The translations under genes were made by a program, and so were the position numbers. Below are positions 21,367 through 33,593 of a stretch of 64,000 bases of DNA, in pieces. The stretch is from Zygnema cylindricum (taxonomy: Eukaryota > Streptophyta > Zygnematophyceae > Zygnematales > Zygnemataceae), in the NCBI GenBank assembly GCA_037447655.1, contig JBBHKE010001966.1:230757-294756 (forward strand), written 5' to 3'. Under the pieces are notes generated by a model that made no database searches, was not told where the DNA came from, and saw only the letters and a list, made by a program, of their open reading frames with translations. Position 1 is the stretch's first letter; each line of letters starts with the position of its first letter.

Positions 21367-24300
21367 CTAACGACGAGTTTTTGCTCGTTTCATCCCAGGA
21401 TTTCCAGTGAAAGGAGAAGACCCTCTTATAAAGCTTGGGTTATCTTCGCGGAGTGTGCCATTTAAAATTGCCAACTCCCTAAGTTGCTCACGTTTCACCA
21501 CATCAAAATTCTCCTCCTGAAAACAAAAAGGCAAAGAAAATATTGGGGAGACGTAAGAATCATAAGATGTTACACTTTCAAAACAGAAACCGAAAGACAC
21601 TTGCTCAAATGCCATCATCCCAAAAAAGAAATCGTGGTATATTCACATCTTCCAAGAGCTGGCCTTCCCTAAAAAATCGGTTTATATTAATGGTTCTTTT
21701 AAAACCCTGAAAAATCTAAGAACACAACAATGTCAACATCAACAAGGAAGAAAGCCACCTACATTCCCCATGAAAAAAGGCAATTGCATTACTTTAGCTC
21801 TTATTTCTTCTTCAAATTAGCAAAGATTGACAATTGCCAGAATTGACATACACCTCATATTTTTGATTCCAATAATAACAATAATACGAGTAATAGTAAT
21901 AGTGATGAAAATAATAATAATGGTGATGGTAATGGCAATGACAATGGTAATGGCAACAGCAATGGTAATGATATTGAAAACGGCAATAATAATGATAACT
22001 ACTATTATTCTTGTTAATGCAGGTCCCAGACACCTAGGTGAAACTATTTGGCCGTAACACAACATATACTTCTATGATATCCATGTAGGGAATGCCTCAG
22101 GCTTGGAGTTTCTGATGTGAGTAACCATACCGGCTTCAGAAGTCCTTCGATAATCTCACAGGCATGGTTGATTTGGGCATCAACAACTCCGGCCGGCAGT
22201 TCTGCCTCTACCAGCACATGGAGAGGGTCATTTAAATGCTCAAAACCTGTCTTGTCCCTCATCTTCTCTTCCTGTCAGAAGCACAGAGACAACTCCAGGC
22301 ACTGTTAAAAAAGCCTAAGAAAGCCTAGAGACGCCTAGGATACCCAAAAAACCCATGATTCCCGTTTCACAAAGGAACCCCCTCATTTTTAGGCAACACA
22401 CTTCGGTAAAATCCTTCAAACTCATATGAAGAAAATGGACACAAGACTAAATATAGTTGTTCCATATCTAAAGTTATATAGATCTCGGAAAGCATACCGT
22501 TGATTCCAATTTAGACAATGCGTAATGTTTACCAGGGATTTTACTATCATTTTTTTGAAGTAAGCTGACATTAAGCTGACATTCCACACTCAAACTTATT
22601 TTTTGGTGGCGCTTTACTTCCACACGAACAATCTAGGAAGATTGAAATAAGACTTCACAGACATATCAAGTACTGACTAAATACTTCGTCTTGGCTGCCA
22701 CACATAATCCTAAAAATCAAACAAAAACCTTAATGATTCAAAGGAACTTGTAATAAAAGTCTTAACACACAAAAAGTTATTGTTCAGAATCTTAGCAGTA
22801 TCTTTTATATATTCTCGTAAAGACAGACATTGTCAAATAAGTCTTAACAGAAAAGATATTGTTTTAAGTACCTTAGCAGTATCTTTTATAGATCCTCGGC
22901 CACGGATGAGGACTCGACAACCTGTCTGAGCTTCGACTCGCTTCAACGTATTTCCTCTGGGGCCAAGAATACGGCCGACAAAGTTATATGCCGGCTGTTT
23001 TTCGATTGGTACTTCAATCCTCCGAGTCTTTTTCACTATCGGTCCCACAGCCTGTTGAGGCCAACCGAAGGAGAGAGGAACCTGTTGTAGCTGAGTCACA
23101 GGACCAGGAGTTCCTGGAGAAGCAAAAAGTTGCTGACCGTTTCCACCCTGTGCAGGAAGAACTACCACCTGTCCAAAAAAAAAAAGGGCAGAAAATGTGA
23201 TTTAAAAAGATGATGTTGGACACACATGATTTAATCATATGATGTTAAACAAACACCACTATTTGTTTAAATCATGAGTTTCCACTCTGTGCAGGAAGAA
23301 CAAAAAGGCGTTACAAATGATTTAAATACATGGTCAACAACATGATGTAAAGAGCATGATTTACAAACAGGACGCTAAACAAACATGACTTATATACATC
23401 ATGATTTGGAAGGAAAGGAGACAAAACAACATGATTTTTGCATGTTTGATACAACAAGAGCCACAAAAACAGTTGCAGCTAACTGCTTAAAAAGTTGCTC
23501 GAATTTCGCCATTAAACGGAGAGTTTTTCCCAATGAACTCTGGAATTTCTCTATGAGACAAGAGCAAGATCTATGGTTCTCTTATATAAGAGAAATATTA
23601 CAGTCTCAGACAGAGCTCTTCGAGTTTTGGAAGGACAACCAAACATACAATACCATAAGGAAAATATCCATACCAATCCATAATATCTTATTCAAACATT
23701 TCTTACCGATCGTAAATGCATATTGTTGTCAGCTTGCATCGGGTTCCAAAGAGTCAAATCTGGAGGAGGGGGACCAGGGGTAACTGCTCCACTTGAAGGC
23801 ATCGAAGATGAAGTGACAAGAACATTTGTCTCTATGCCATCGTTATCTATAGTATAGGAAGAATTTCCCACTCGAGCTGTAACCCTCACAATTTCTGGAC
23901 ATACCCCAATAGAAATAGTTGCATAATCAGAAAATTTCAAAGCAGGTTTGAATTCACTCTTAAAACCCTGGCTTCATTCAGCCAAAATCAGCCTCCAATT
24001 TGTCAAAGTCAAGCAAAAATCAGCAAAATTAAACAGCAAGAATCAGACAAAATTCATTTACAAAGACAAACACAATCTTTATTCATCTTTTTCAAATCAT
24101 GATCAATTAGGTCATCATCTACAGGGCTCATAAACAACATTAAAAACTGGAAACTCTCCAGTAACAAAAAAAATTGTGGACAATATCCTGTTGATAAATT
24201 AGCAGAATGAAGTACTTTATGCCAACCATAGTTTTAAAATACGAAAAGGTAATGGAAACGTTACATGTGGTTTCACCATATTATATGTGAATTATACACA

Positions 24301-25717
24301 AAAAACCTGTAAAATACGCAGCATGAGGTAACCCCGTATAGCTTTTCCACAAGTTTTCTCACTTTATGGTAAGAACACATAAAGACATACACATGACAAC
24401 ACAATCAGAAGAGCTTTCCAAAAAAAAAAAAAAATGAAAGTCTTCTACTGCTAAAAATTATTACAACATATAAACGTCATTTCACACAAACGGCAAAAAT
24501 AAGCCTCTTAATCACTCAAAAGTTGTACAGATTCTTGTTTACAAAGTCACTCCAGAAAATGTTGATATGCATCGTCAACTCCAGCCACAAAAAAAATCTC
24601 AAAAAAGTACAGAGGTTCTCTCAAGGGCAAAAGTACAAAGAAAAACCTTGGTTAAGCAGTCGGCTGCAGTTAGGAAGGACTTGCATAAAAGGACTAAGCT
24701 TTTGCCTTTCAGCAAGGAGCTCAGACAGATACCTGTAAAATAGCAACAATGTACACAAACAAGCATGCATAGCTTTAAAAAAGCAATTCATTGTCCTAAG
24801 CTTGGTTTTAACTATACCACTATTTACAATGTCCAAAAACAAGACCTAAATTTGGAATTTTAATCCACTGTCCTAAGCCTGTGTTGACCTTTCTCAATCA
24901 GTAAATGAAATTGGATTACAAATCACTAATCCAGAATGAACAGAAGGATGATGAAGTATGGATTTGCAATGTCAGAATTCTCAAAAACATACAAACGTTC
25001 ATGTTAAGACAAACTGGAACTAAAAATAACTATTAGCAGAAAAAATTCCAGTTCGGGCAATCAAAATCCAAGATGCTCACCAGCAAAAAACTTCAATGTT
25101 GTCAAGAAAATGCCAGTGAAGAAAGACACGAGCAATTAAATATTTTTGCAACAAGACGAAACTCGCTATCATCATTACACATCGCATTTTGATGATGATG
25201 ATAATCAATTTTTGCAACAGAACACACTTTTTTAGAGCTGACTATAATAATAAGAAAAATGTGTACACTGATTAAATTTACGAATTCAAAAAAACACAAA
25301 CTGAGCAAGTAACCACATCGCTCTATGACATTCTTACACCTTGTATCACCTTTTATCACTTTGATCACCTCTCTTCTTTTCTCTCTCACTCTAGTCAGTT
25401 TTTCTCGCACCTCTCTTCCTCTCCTGTGTCAAACCACCCTCTCAATAAGCATAAAAAGTACTCTTTCCTCTATCTCTCACATCTGCCACTTCCAGTAGCT
25501 ATTCCTATGTTTGTTTGTCTCTTTTTCTCGACAATATCACTCATTCCTTGTTTTCTTTCTCGTTATTTACTGATAATACTCGCACCGTTCCCTAGTTTTC
25601 TTTCTCGTTTTTTTCTGGCAATACTTACTTGTCAGGATCTCCTTGTGATCCTTGTCTCATATTCAGTTGCGGTGAGGGAGGAGTGGATGGAAAACTGGTA
25701 ACATAACGATTATTCAT
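21367..25717 (-). CDS. Plant KH-domain RNA-binding protein (STAR/SPIN1-like), six exons
   Basis: The minus-strand exons are 25629-25717, 24647-24732, 23707-23894, 22872-23168, 22131-22271 and 21367-21516. Every junction is GT...AG and the phases match, giving 316 aa. Exon 1 starts at ATG 25717 ([20 protein letters not shown]). Residues 31-58 ([20 protein letters not shown], then NCSRLLNQ) are the conserved QUA1/STAR-dimer-like segment of plant family members. Residues 122-165 are Gly/Pro/Gln-rich. The KH domain starts about 168 with [20 protein letters not shown], then the RG of the GxxG loop (GPRG, 190-193), [17 protein letters not shown] and, in exon 5, [19 protein letters not shown]. The C-terminus ends GMKRAKTRR, a basic tail typical of the family. 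Known relatives are nuclear RNA-binding proteins of about 280-300 aa acting in mRNA processing and, for rice SPIN1, flowering. This is the best-supported gene here and looks intact. Confidence 0.93.
21860..22010. repeat. Degenerate trinucleotide repeat in KH-gene intron 5
   Basis: Runs of AAT, GGT and AATGGC/AATGGT triplets over about 150 bp within the intron between 21517 and 22130. Frames read through it on both strands but it is intronic. Confidence 0.85.
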
Positions 25718-27330
25718 TTTGGCTGTAAGCTAAATCAAAAGTTTTTCACGAAGCTGAACAACAGCAGAAAGAATATCAAAGAGACGAAACTGTGGTTTGC
25801 ACAGAGTATACATTCTATAGCTATTGGCATTAATAATTCTTTCGGCCTTAAAACTCATTTTTCTCTGTGCACGCTAGTCTCAATATTAATCCGACGGTTG
25901 CGATGGAAATGTGAGAGATGCTGAGCTTCCGGTCGTGTGCATGGAGAAATCTGATTCAAAGTGACGAACAAACTCAACCAGTTTTTAACAGTTTTAACTT
26001 TTAAGTTTGGACAGTGTCCTGTTCGATCAGATTAAATTTGGAGGATTACAATATCTTTTGAGGTGTACAGGAAAAAGTACATTGTACTAATGTACGGTTG
26101 TTTTGGTGTACAGAAACACCGTGTTTCGCTGGGGCTTTTAGCGTTGATTTTCATTTCGGCAAACTCATAGTCCTCCGTGCACACTTGTAATCGGACGGTC
26201 AAGGTTGGAAAATGAGTTCTTTACCTTAATGATAGGCGGTCGCTAATGAAAATCAGTGTACGAATAATTTTAGGAGCGTACGTCACTGCGTTCCTAGTTT
26301 TAACACTTTTAGAGTGCAAGCCCCTACAAAAGTGAATAATATTGCCACATGAGAGGTCATTATTGCATGACGCTTCGATCGGTTTCTTTCCCGAATCACC
26401 GTCCGTTTCTTTGTCGCACTCGAGATCGCACTAAACAGTTTTGTTTGCTAAAATTTGCATAAAATGAGGCACAATAAAATTTAAAACTATCGCACGTTAG
26501 AGCATAAAAATGTTATTGCTACAGTGTTTTTATTTGTAACACTTCCCACGGGGACATGCCAATCAGCCATAGAACTAAAATGCGATTTAAAAAAAAGTAT
26601 TATGCTCATTGAACTAGTCAAATATGTTAAATTCGTATTTTACAATATAAAACAATATAATGTTTCTTTAAATCATTAGTCGAAAGGCATATTAACATAA
26701 TCAAAGTTGAAAATCCAATCAAGAGGCAATTTTTTAAACACTTTGGGCAAAATAGGAAATTAATGGAAAGGCCTAATAGCAGACGCTCGTTTTTTAAGGA
26801 AATGGACAGATGACATTGAACGCCCTTAAATAAACTAGTTTCTTAGCATAAGATCTATAGTAAGTATTTAACTAAAGATCCCACAATAAAATGGCTTGTT
26901 ATTAGCGTCATAAACAAAGCCAATTTTGCGCGACATATAAAACGACGCTCAACAACGTAAGCTTGACATCATGCTTTAGGTGTGTCTGTTTTACTCAGTA
27001 CTATGTACAACATTTTAGTAGATTTCAACCTTATTTTGATTAGGGAACTGTTATAACCACTCTATAAGGCTACACCACTAACCTCTACAAATCCACCTAA
27101 AAGTTTGTCTTTTTTAAAACATTGTACGAAGTTGTGCACCAAAATAGTATAGACCATGCTAATTGATGGAAAATACTGTTTAGGTACAGTTCTGAAAACA
27201 AAAAATTGCATCCACTCCAAAAAAGAATGAGAGCTTCCCATTTACTAAATTAATTTAATGGTTCCATTTATAAATTTATACGTTGTAAAATTTGTTTCTA
27301 GTGTTGTGTGTCCAGAGCCTCCTATCTACA
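25718..27330. other. 5' flank of KH gene and decayed repeats
   Basis: Just upstream of the KH start (minus strand) a GCTTACAG at about 25725-25732 could be the acceptor of a 5'-UTR intron. 25866-25990 is a degenerate MITE M relative (its centre resembles 58330-58480), and 26150-26220 carries another TCCGTGCACACTTGTAATCGG fragment of that family. No other gene is seen. Confidence 0.45.
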
Positions 27331-27334
27331 ATTT

Positions 27335-27960
27335 TTCGGACCTACCGATAATCGATATATCAATCCGATACATAATGAAGGAAAATATCGCAATACATCA
27401 CCAATATATTGTGATGGATTACTGAGCCGTTAATTGCCGCGATTACTCCGTAACGAAAAAAAGCCCCCTCACCCCCCTTTCCCATCGCAATAATTCTATA
27501 TTTATTACATACGCATATAGGAAATGTTGCGCATCGAGTAAAAATATATCGCGATAAATTTGATATTTGAAATATCGATTATCAATTGGTTAGAGGCCTC
27601 GATATGGTACGAAGGGCCATATGCAAAGCCGTGAAAAAGGTACAAAAAATGTACCAAAAAAATCGTACGGTCCCCCCTCGACTGAGGGCGCGTTACGCTA
27701 GGGGGGGGGGAGATTTTTAATTTTACTGACCTAGCGTTAACTTCGATGTATCGCGGTGTAAAATATATAAAATTATCGGCCGATATATGGCAAAAATATC
27801 GTGATATTGACCTTCTCGATTTATCAAAACGATATATCGATTACCGGGTGCTCAAAATTAGGTGTATATCGAATACCGGCACGAGGCCTTTGATACACAA
27901 CAGTATATATAGAGCCCTCTTGCCATTCAATAATTGATACATCGGTCTTCCAATTTATCG
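27335..27960. repeat. CGATATATCG-rich repeat
   Basis: Repeated short palindromic words (CGATATATCG, TATCGATTATC, AAATATCG) are concentrated here. The same vocabulary recurs at 39190-39345, 41770-41890 and 42118-42256, next to the hexanucleotide satellite. The central part holds a GC-rich patch with C and G runs. Confidence 0.55.
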
Positions 27961-28357
27961 TCTTAAAGAAAGTACTATAAAATACTATTTTTTAGTGTTC
28001 TTGTAGTTTGATTTTAGTTTTTTATTTCTTTTTATATGTTTCCGTTTCATGCATTTAATGTTGCTTGACTTTTTTAGTGTTTGTTATTACATTTGGTTTT
28101 CGTCTCTTACTTTTAATGGTAGTCAACAATTTTACAGTTCAATATGCTTTGTACTTTGATGGCTTCACTGTCATGTTTTTCGTAAAAAATATTTTTTCTA
28201 CTCACGACATGCAATTATGTAAATTTATCTCTTTGCTCGTCGCTCTCCATTTTTTTCCTCTCCCTTTTTTTCTCTTTTCTCCTTCTTTTCTCTACCTCTC
28301 TTTATGTTTGTCTTTTCTTATTTTGTTGATTTTGCAATTGGGACACTAGGCCCAATG

Positions 28358-28440
28358 GGGAGAGTGGGAGAGTGGTTAAAAGCGACAGACTGTAAATCTG
28401 TTCAAGATGTTATATGTAAGTTCAAATCCTGCCTCTCCTA
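28358..28440 (+). pseudogene. Mitochondrial-type tRNA-Tyr (GTA) relic
   Basis: The acceptor strand GGGAGAG (28358-28364) pairs with CTCTCCT (28433-28439) with one G-T pair. The anticodon arm CAGACTGTAAATCTG has a GTA anticodon, and a long variable arm follows, which marks organellar/bacterial tRNA-Tyr; plant nuclear tRNA-Tyr has a short one and an intron. The flow GTGGTTAAAAGCGACAGACT closely resembles plant mitochondrial trnY. The D-stem (GGG instead of GCC) and the T-arm (AAGTTCAAAT instead of AGGTTCGAAT) are altered. This is best read as a mitochondrial DNA insertion in decay. Confidence 0.75.
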
Positions 28441-29530
28441 ACCTTATATACCCGATTGGACTATGTAATCAAAATAGAATGTGTTTCATTCGTATATAGT
28501 GTTACGAGCTTGTAATCTACACTCAGTAGTGATGGCACGCCCAGGTGCGCAGCTACGCGGCCTAATAGTCCGCTGCTTTCAAAACACTGCAAAAAACATG
28601 TGACGTATGTCCCCCCCCCTTCGGTATTCCGAACAAAACTAAGAGGCAAGCCTATTCAAACTAGGCGTGCAGTTGTTGATCCGAGACGGTTTGTATGGAT
28701 GGGATTTTTCTCGACAGTCCCCTACAGTTTCTCACATTAAAATCGAGGCTCTAACGATAGCTATCACGCTTGACGAGAAGCCTATGATCCATGGGCAACA
28801 CATGTATGGATTTTTCACGGTGGAAACAAAACAACGGGAATTTAAAAATTGGACTTGATTGACAAGGGGTTCATGGGTGACACCAATCTCATAGAAGACA
28901 AACTTCCCATAGGAGAGGAGAGTCCCACGGGAGACGGCGACCTCACGAGAGAGGACGGTTTTAAAGACATTGTCACCTAACGATCCCAGGATAAAATACA
29001 ATGTGCGCCAAACTATAGTTCGGAGGCTAGGCATCCCATTCATTCACGATGATCGATGATATAGAACATTTTGCGCCGACCTATATCTCACGGGATAGGC
29101 ATTGCATTTCCTAACGATGCACGAGGATACAGCTTTAGGAGCATATTTCAGCCAAATCATCTGAACCGTATATTTGTTCACATTAGAGCCTTACTCGAAT
29201 ACCCTCGGGGATTCCGTCCTAGTTGTAAAATGCAAGAGTCACATGTTTCCCGGTCCAAAAAGAATGCAACGTCGTACCTTTGCCCATGCCTCTAAAGAAT
29301 CACCCAAAGGTCATCTGTCCCATCCATATAATGACCCCGATTTCCATATAACTCACTTCTTTGCTCCATATCGTTAGGCGCATCTGTGTAACTTTGCCCA
29401 TGCCTACCTTTACCCGAGCCATACAATGACATCAGCTCCCATATGGATCACTTTTTTGCTTCATATCGCTTGGCGCATGTGTTGCTTAGCACCGTCCGTC
29501 GATTCAACGTTTTTTTGTTTTTTTTGAATT
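28441..29530. other. Flank of the tRNA relic; no assigned gene
   Basis: 28667-28858 (+) and 28732-29043 (-) are overlapping opposite frames in a segment of more balanced composition. Neither matches a mitochondrial gene I can name. It may be further inserted organelle DNA or a decayed gene. Confidence 0.3.
29279..29482 (+). repeat. Imperfect direct repeat of about 105 bp, two copies
   Basis: TTTGCCCATGCC, then CCATA-AATGAC, then CCATAT, TCACTT-TTTGCT-CATATCG and GGCGCAT occur in the same order at 29279-29383 and 29391-29482. Confidence 0.65.
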
Positions 29531-29534
29531 ACAC

Positions 29535-29790
29535 AAAATAAGTGTTTATTTTGCCTTCTCTCTCTTTCTCTCTTTTTTCTTTCTCCCTCTTTTTCTCTTC
29601 TCTTTCCTTTTTTTTCTCTTCTCTCTCATTCATCTGCTTTTCTTTTATCCCTGCCTTTTTTTGGTTTTTGTTTTTTTATTTCCTTTCCTTGACTCTCTCG
29701 TCAATTACTCTCTCTGTCTCCCCTCACTTATTTTTCTTTCGTCCTTTTTTTTTTTTTTTTTTTTTCTTTTTACTTTTTTTTTTCTGGGCA
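29535..29790 (+). repeat. T/C-rich tract, probable intron 3' end
   Basis: About 250 bp of almost pure T and C ending in TTTTCTGGGCAG, a strong polypyrimidine/3' splice-site arrangement before the exon at 29792. Confidence 0.6.
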
Positions 29791-29791
29791 G

Positions 29792-30747
29792 CTGGACCTC
29801 CGGTTTTGTCCTCGCCTCATTGGATCGACAGTTGTCACTCTCGTCCGCGATCTCAAAAATTTGAATTCTTTGTCTTATTCAAATTTTCCTTCTGACTCTG
29901 ACCCAAAAAAAACTAATCCTGACCCCAAAAAAAAAAAAAGTGACCTAAAAATTGATGATCTGAAAAATCCTACCGACGACCCAAAAAAATTCGACCCAAG
30001 AAAAAATGATCCTCCGAATTTGAGTCTCCTTAAGATTCTTCTCAAAGGGAGTAATTTGATTCTCGGTCAAGACGTGAAAGAATTAGAAAACTTTTTAGGA
30101 AAAAAAATAGATATTTTCGCCTGCCCGAATTGTCCTATGGCTGGAGATATTATGATTTGTAGTACTTATCAGGAGGAAGGGGAAAATTTCAATGGTGGAG
30201 AGGGAGGAAGAGGTAGGGCAGGGATAGAGGGAGTGAGAGAGAGAGTGAGAGAGGGAGCGAGAGAGGGAGGGAGAGAGGGAGAGAGAGAGGGAGTGAGAGA
30301 GGCAGGGGGAGAGAGAGTGAGAGATGGAGGGGAGAATTGGAATGTGGGAGAGGGGAGAAGAGGTAGGGAGGGAGGAGAGGTAGTGAGGGAGGGAGAGATA
30401 GGGTGTGAACATTGTTTGATGGAATGCAAAATGTGTCACAAATATTACTGTGACGGACATTCGCTTACCTTCGAGGTACGTCTTTTTTATTATTTTTTTA
30501 CTTATTGCTTTATTCTTATTTGTGCTTTTGTATATTTATATATTAATCATGTTTTTTTTTTCAGTTTATGGATTTTTTTCTTTTGTAACTACTTGTAAAC
30601 TTTTACGAATTTTATAACTTCAGGGTTTTTAAGGTTTTGGGTTTTATTTAGAAACCTTAAAAAACTTGTTTGTATCTGTTTTGTTATTTTTTTCTGTTTA
30701 TTATTTTTTTTTTTTTTCAGTTTGATAAGGTTCTGGATTCTAAGTAA
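29792..30747 (+). CDS. Probable Cys/His zinc-binding protein, internal and last exons
   Basis: Exon 29792-30475 is open from a TTTCTGGGCAG acceptor to a GAG/GTACGT donor, 228 codons, phase 0. A T-rich intron ending TTTTTTTCAG leads to 30721-30747, which reads FDKVLDSK and a stop in phase. The product has an N-terminal Asp-Pro-Lys-Lys repeat region (DPKK/DDPKK), a first metal-binding-like motif FACPNCPMAGDIMIC, about 75 residues of Glu/Arg/Gly encoded by a (GAGAGG)n insertion, and a second Cys cluster CEHCLMECKMCHKYYCDGH. The spacing CX2C...CX2C-X3-CX2C-X4-CX2H looks like a zinc finger, but I cannot assign a family. The first exon with an ATG is not identified. Alternatively the last exon lies elsewhere in 30.7-31.1 kb. 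Confidence 0.4.
30196..30400 (+). repeat. (GAGAGG)n purine tract inside a coding exon
   Basis: About 200 bp of G/A simple repeat that keeps the frame open and separates the two Cys clusters of the predicted protein. Confidence 0.8.
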
Positions 30748-33590
30748 CCTTTCTTATATTTACAAAGCTCGTAAAGCTCTTTTTTTTATGTTTTTTTTGT
30801 GTTTTTTGTGGTTTGTTTGTTGTGGTTTGTTTATTTATTTTTTTCTGTTTTTTGTGGAATATATTCTTATTTCTGTTTTGTCTTTTTGTGGTTTATTTTT
30901 GCAGGAAAAGACAATTTGTTGTTTTTGTCTGTTGCTGGTCACTCACTGAAGACGAAAGTACACACACAAATAAAAGAAGGGGAAGAAAAAAAAGGGAAAA
31001 AAAAAACGTTCTTTTTTTTCTTGTGAAGTTTTTTGATTTTTTTTTTGTTTTTGAACATATATGTCGAGTTAAAACTCTTTTGTACACATTTTTTTTTTTT
31101 TAGTTTATTTTTTATTTTTTATCTTTAAATTTCTTTGGAGGTTATCGTTTTTTTTTTTTTTTTGTGAACTTTTTTTTTGGCTTTAATACTTTTTAGTCAA
31201 AACATAATGTTTTCATTTTCTTTTAAAATTAGTTTCACAAATATAGCATATTTGATAAATTGACAGCCATCTTATTTAGTATTACTCCGTTTAAAAAATC
31301 ATTTTCGCATCTTTTGTTATTTCTGTTATTTCTGTTTTTTTTTTACTTTTAAATACTTTCTGAAAAAAAAAAATCATTTTATTTTTTATGTTTTATTTGT
31401 TTTTGAATTTATTTTCAGTGTTTATTACCCCTTTTGCTCTTTTTTCTTGATTTCCAAAAAACGGCCGAGGAAAGGGGGGGAGGGAGGGAGGGGGAGGGGG
31501 GAGGGAGGGGAGGGCTCTCCTATCCCCTCCCTCTCTTCCCCTTAATTTTCTCCGCCTCTCCCTTTTCCCTCTTTCCCTCTCTCTTCTTCCTGATTCTTAT
31601 TCTCTTAAGACTTGTTTTTTTTATTCCCTTTTTTTTTGAGATTTCATTTCTTTTTGCCAGTTTCTACTGATTTTTTTTTTTATTTTTTTTTTTTGGATCT
31701 CTTTAATTGTTGCAATTTATCTTTTCATTTTCATGCCCTAATCTTTATTCATATTTTCAAATTTTTATATTACCCCTATTGTATTTCAATTAAGGTCATT
31801 TTTTATTTTTACCAATTCTCTAAATTCCATTTGTTATTGCCATATTATAATATAATATATTATATCATATTTTTTTATATGGTATTATATTATTATCGTA
31901 CCTCCAAACTTCACCAATTTACCGAAATACCTAAGTTTGTGTGATAATTTTTTGCCATGCTTTACCAAATTCCCTCCCTCCCCCCCTCCCTTCCTCCCTT
32001 CCTTCCTCCTTTCCTCCCTCCCTCCCTCTCCCTCCCTCTCCCTCCCTCCCTCTCTTCCTCTCCCTCTCAAACTGTACCAGATTACATTAATTATTATGGT
32101 GTAATTATATTATTGGATATGGGATTTTTAATTATGTATAACAAACATATTTAAACTGATATTAATTGGGTACTTAATTATATCAAATTATATCTATTTT
32201 TTTATTAGATTATATGAAATATTATTAGATTCGATAAAATTTGTACCAAAATTTCTTTTTTAAAGGAATTTTCCAAAAAAAAGCGTCACAACAAACGATA
32301 ATTCACCGAAAATTTAGCAAAAAACTGATGAAAAAAAAATACATTTAAGAAGAAATGCACCAACAAAAAAACAAAACCCAAAAAAAAAAAAAAAAAAATA
32401 AGAAACAAACATATTTATTAAGAATTTTCTAGTTTTGGCGTGACATCAAATTAGGAACTAATTGCCAAAAAAAAAAAAAAAAAAACTTGAAAAAAGAGTC
32501 GAATTTAATTCACTTCATTTTTTTTCTGTGATACTTTAAAAGCAAAAAATGGGAAAAAAATGTCAAAACAAAAAAAAAAAAAAAAAAAAATCTTATTATC
32601 AAACTTTTATTACTTCAAAAGTGTAGCTTTTTCAACTTGAACACTTATGTTTTTTAACAAAAAAAAAAGAAAAAGAGAAAACTGCACATTTCCGAACTTG
32701 TAAATCACCTAAGAATTAATTCGAATATTTAAAATATTTATTTTCCTAATACGATTTATATATAATTTTTTTTGTTCTTATGTTTCAATAAATAAGTATC
32801 GCCGTCGAAAAGCTCTTCTATATTTTTCTTTTCTCTCCCTTCTTCCACCTACCCCATTTTTTCTTTTTTCCCTTTTCTTTTACTTTTTCCTGTTCTTCAT
32901 CTTTTCCTTTCTTCACTTTTTATTTCCTTCATTTTTCTTCGCCTTTTTCTTCATGCCTTTTTTCTCGTTTTTCTTCAGTTTTCTTCGTTTTTTAAAGTTT
33001 TTTCTTCACTTTTTCTTCGCTTTTTCTTCCATTTTCGCCTTTTCTTCGTTTTTTCTTCACATTCTCTTCATTTTTATCGTTTTTTCTTCGCATTTTCTTC
33101 ATTGTTTATTTTTTTTCTCCCAATTCCTCCTGACCTGTCTTAAATTATCATAATAGTTATGCAAAAACTCACTCAAAAAGTTACAAATATGAAAAGTTAG
33201 AAGGCAAACAATATATGACCAAAAAAAAAAAAACCCTCAAAAAAGTTCAAAAGAGGATTATTAGAAACTAAAGAATACATATTAAGAAAAAAAAAGCAAA
33301 CTGCTCCAGAAAATGACAAATGAGAATTATTAGAAAGAAAAGTACATAAACAAACAAACAAAAAGATGAAGAATCCATACCTCATAAAAACCATTTGCGA
33401 GAATAAAAAAAATAAATTGTCAAATCTGCAATTTCCAAAGAAAACGACAAAATAAATAAATTAAACAGAATACTAAAATGGATTTCAATTACGATCTTTT
33501 GTTGTTGTTTTTTTTTTTTTGGATTTTTCTTTTATGTTTGTGAAATTGATCGATAACAAATAAATTACAAAAACAAATAAAAAAAAAAAA
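30748..33590. other. T-rich and A-rich low-complexity DNA
   Basis: Long homopolymers, a G-rich GGGAGG tract (31467-31513), a C/T tract (31971-32068) and TTTTTCTTC repeats (32820-33120). The open frames are low-complexity. No gene is supported, apart from a possible alternative exon after a TTTTTGCAG at 30903. Confidence 0.5.
31971..32068 (+). repeat. (CCCTCCCT)n pyrimidine tract
   Basis: Almost pure C/T with CCTCCC/TTCC units over about 100 bp. Confidence 0.85.
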
Positions 33591-33593
33591 AAT

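Noticed and set aside
22988-23200. Plus-strand 70-codon frame in the KH region
   Set aside because: Antisense to exon 4 of the KH gene, whose splice phases and KH motifs are decisive.
28358-28440. A functional nuclear tRNA-Tyr gene
   Set aside because: Nuclear tRNA-Tyr in plants has an intron and a short variable loop; this has the organellar form with damaged D- and T-arms.
28732-29043. Minus-strand 103-codon frame as a mitochondrial membrane protein gene
   Set aside because: The composition is suggestive but I cannot match it to any named mitochondrial gene and it overlaps an opposite frame; listed only as unassigned.
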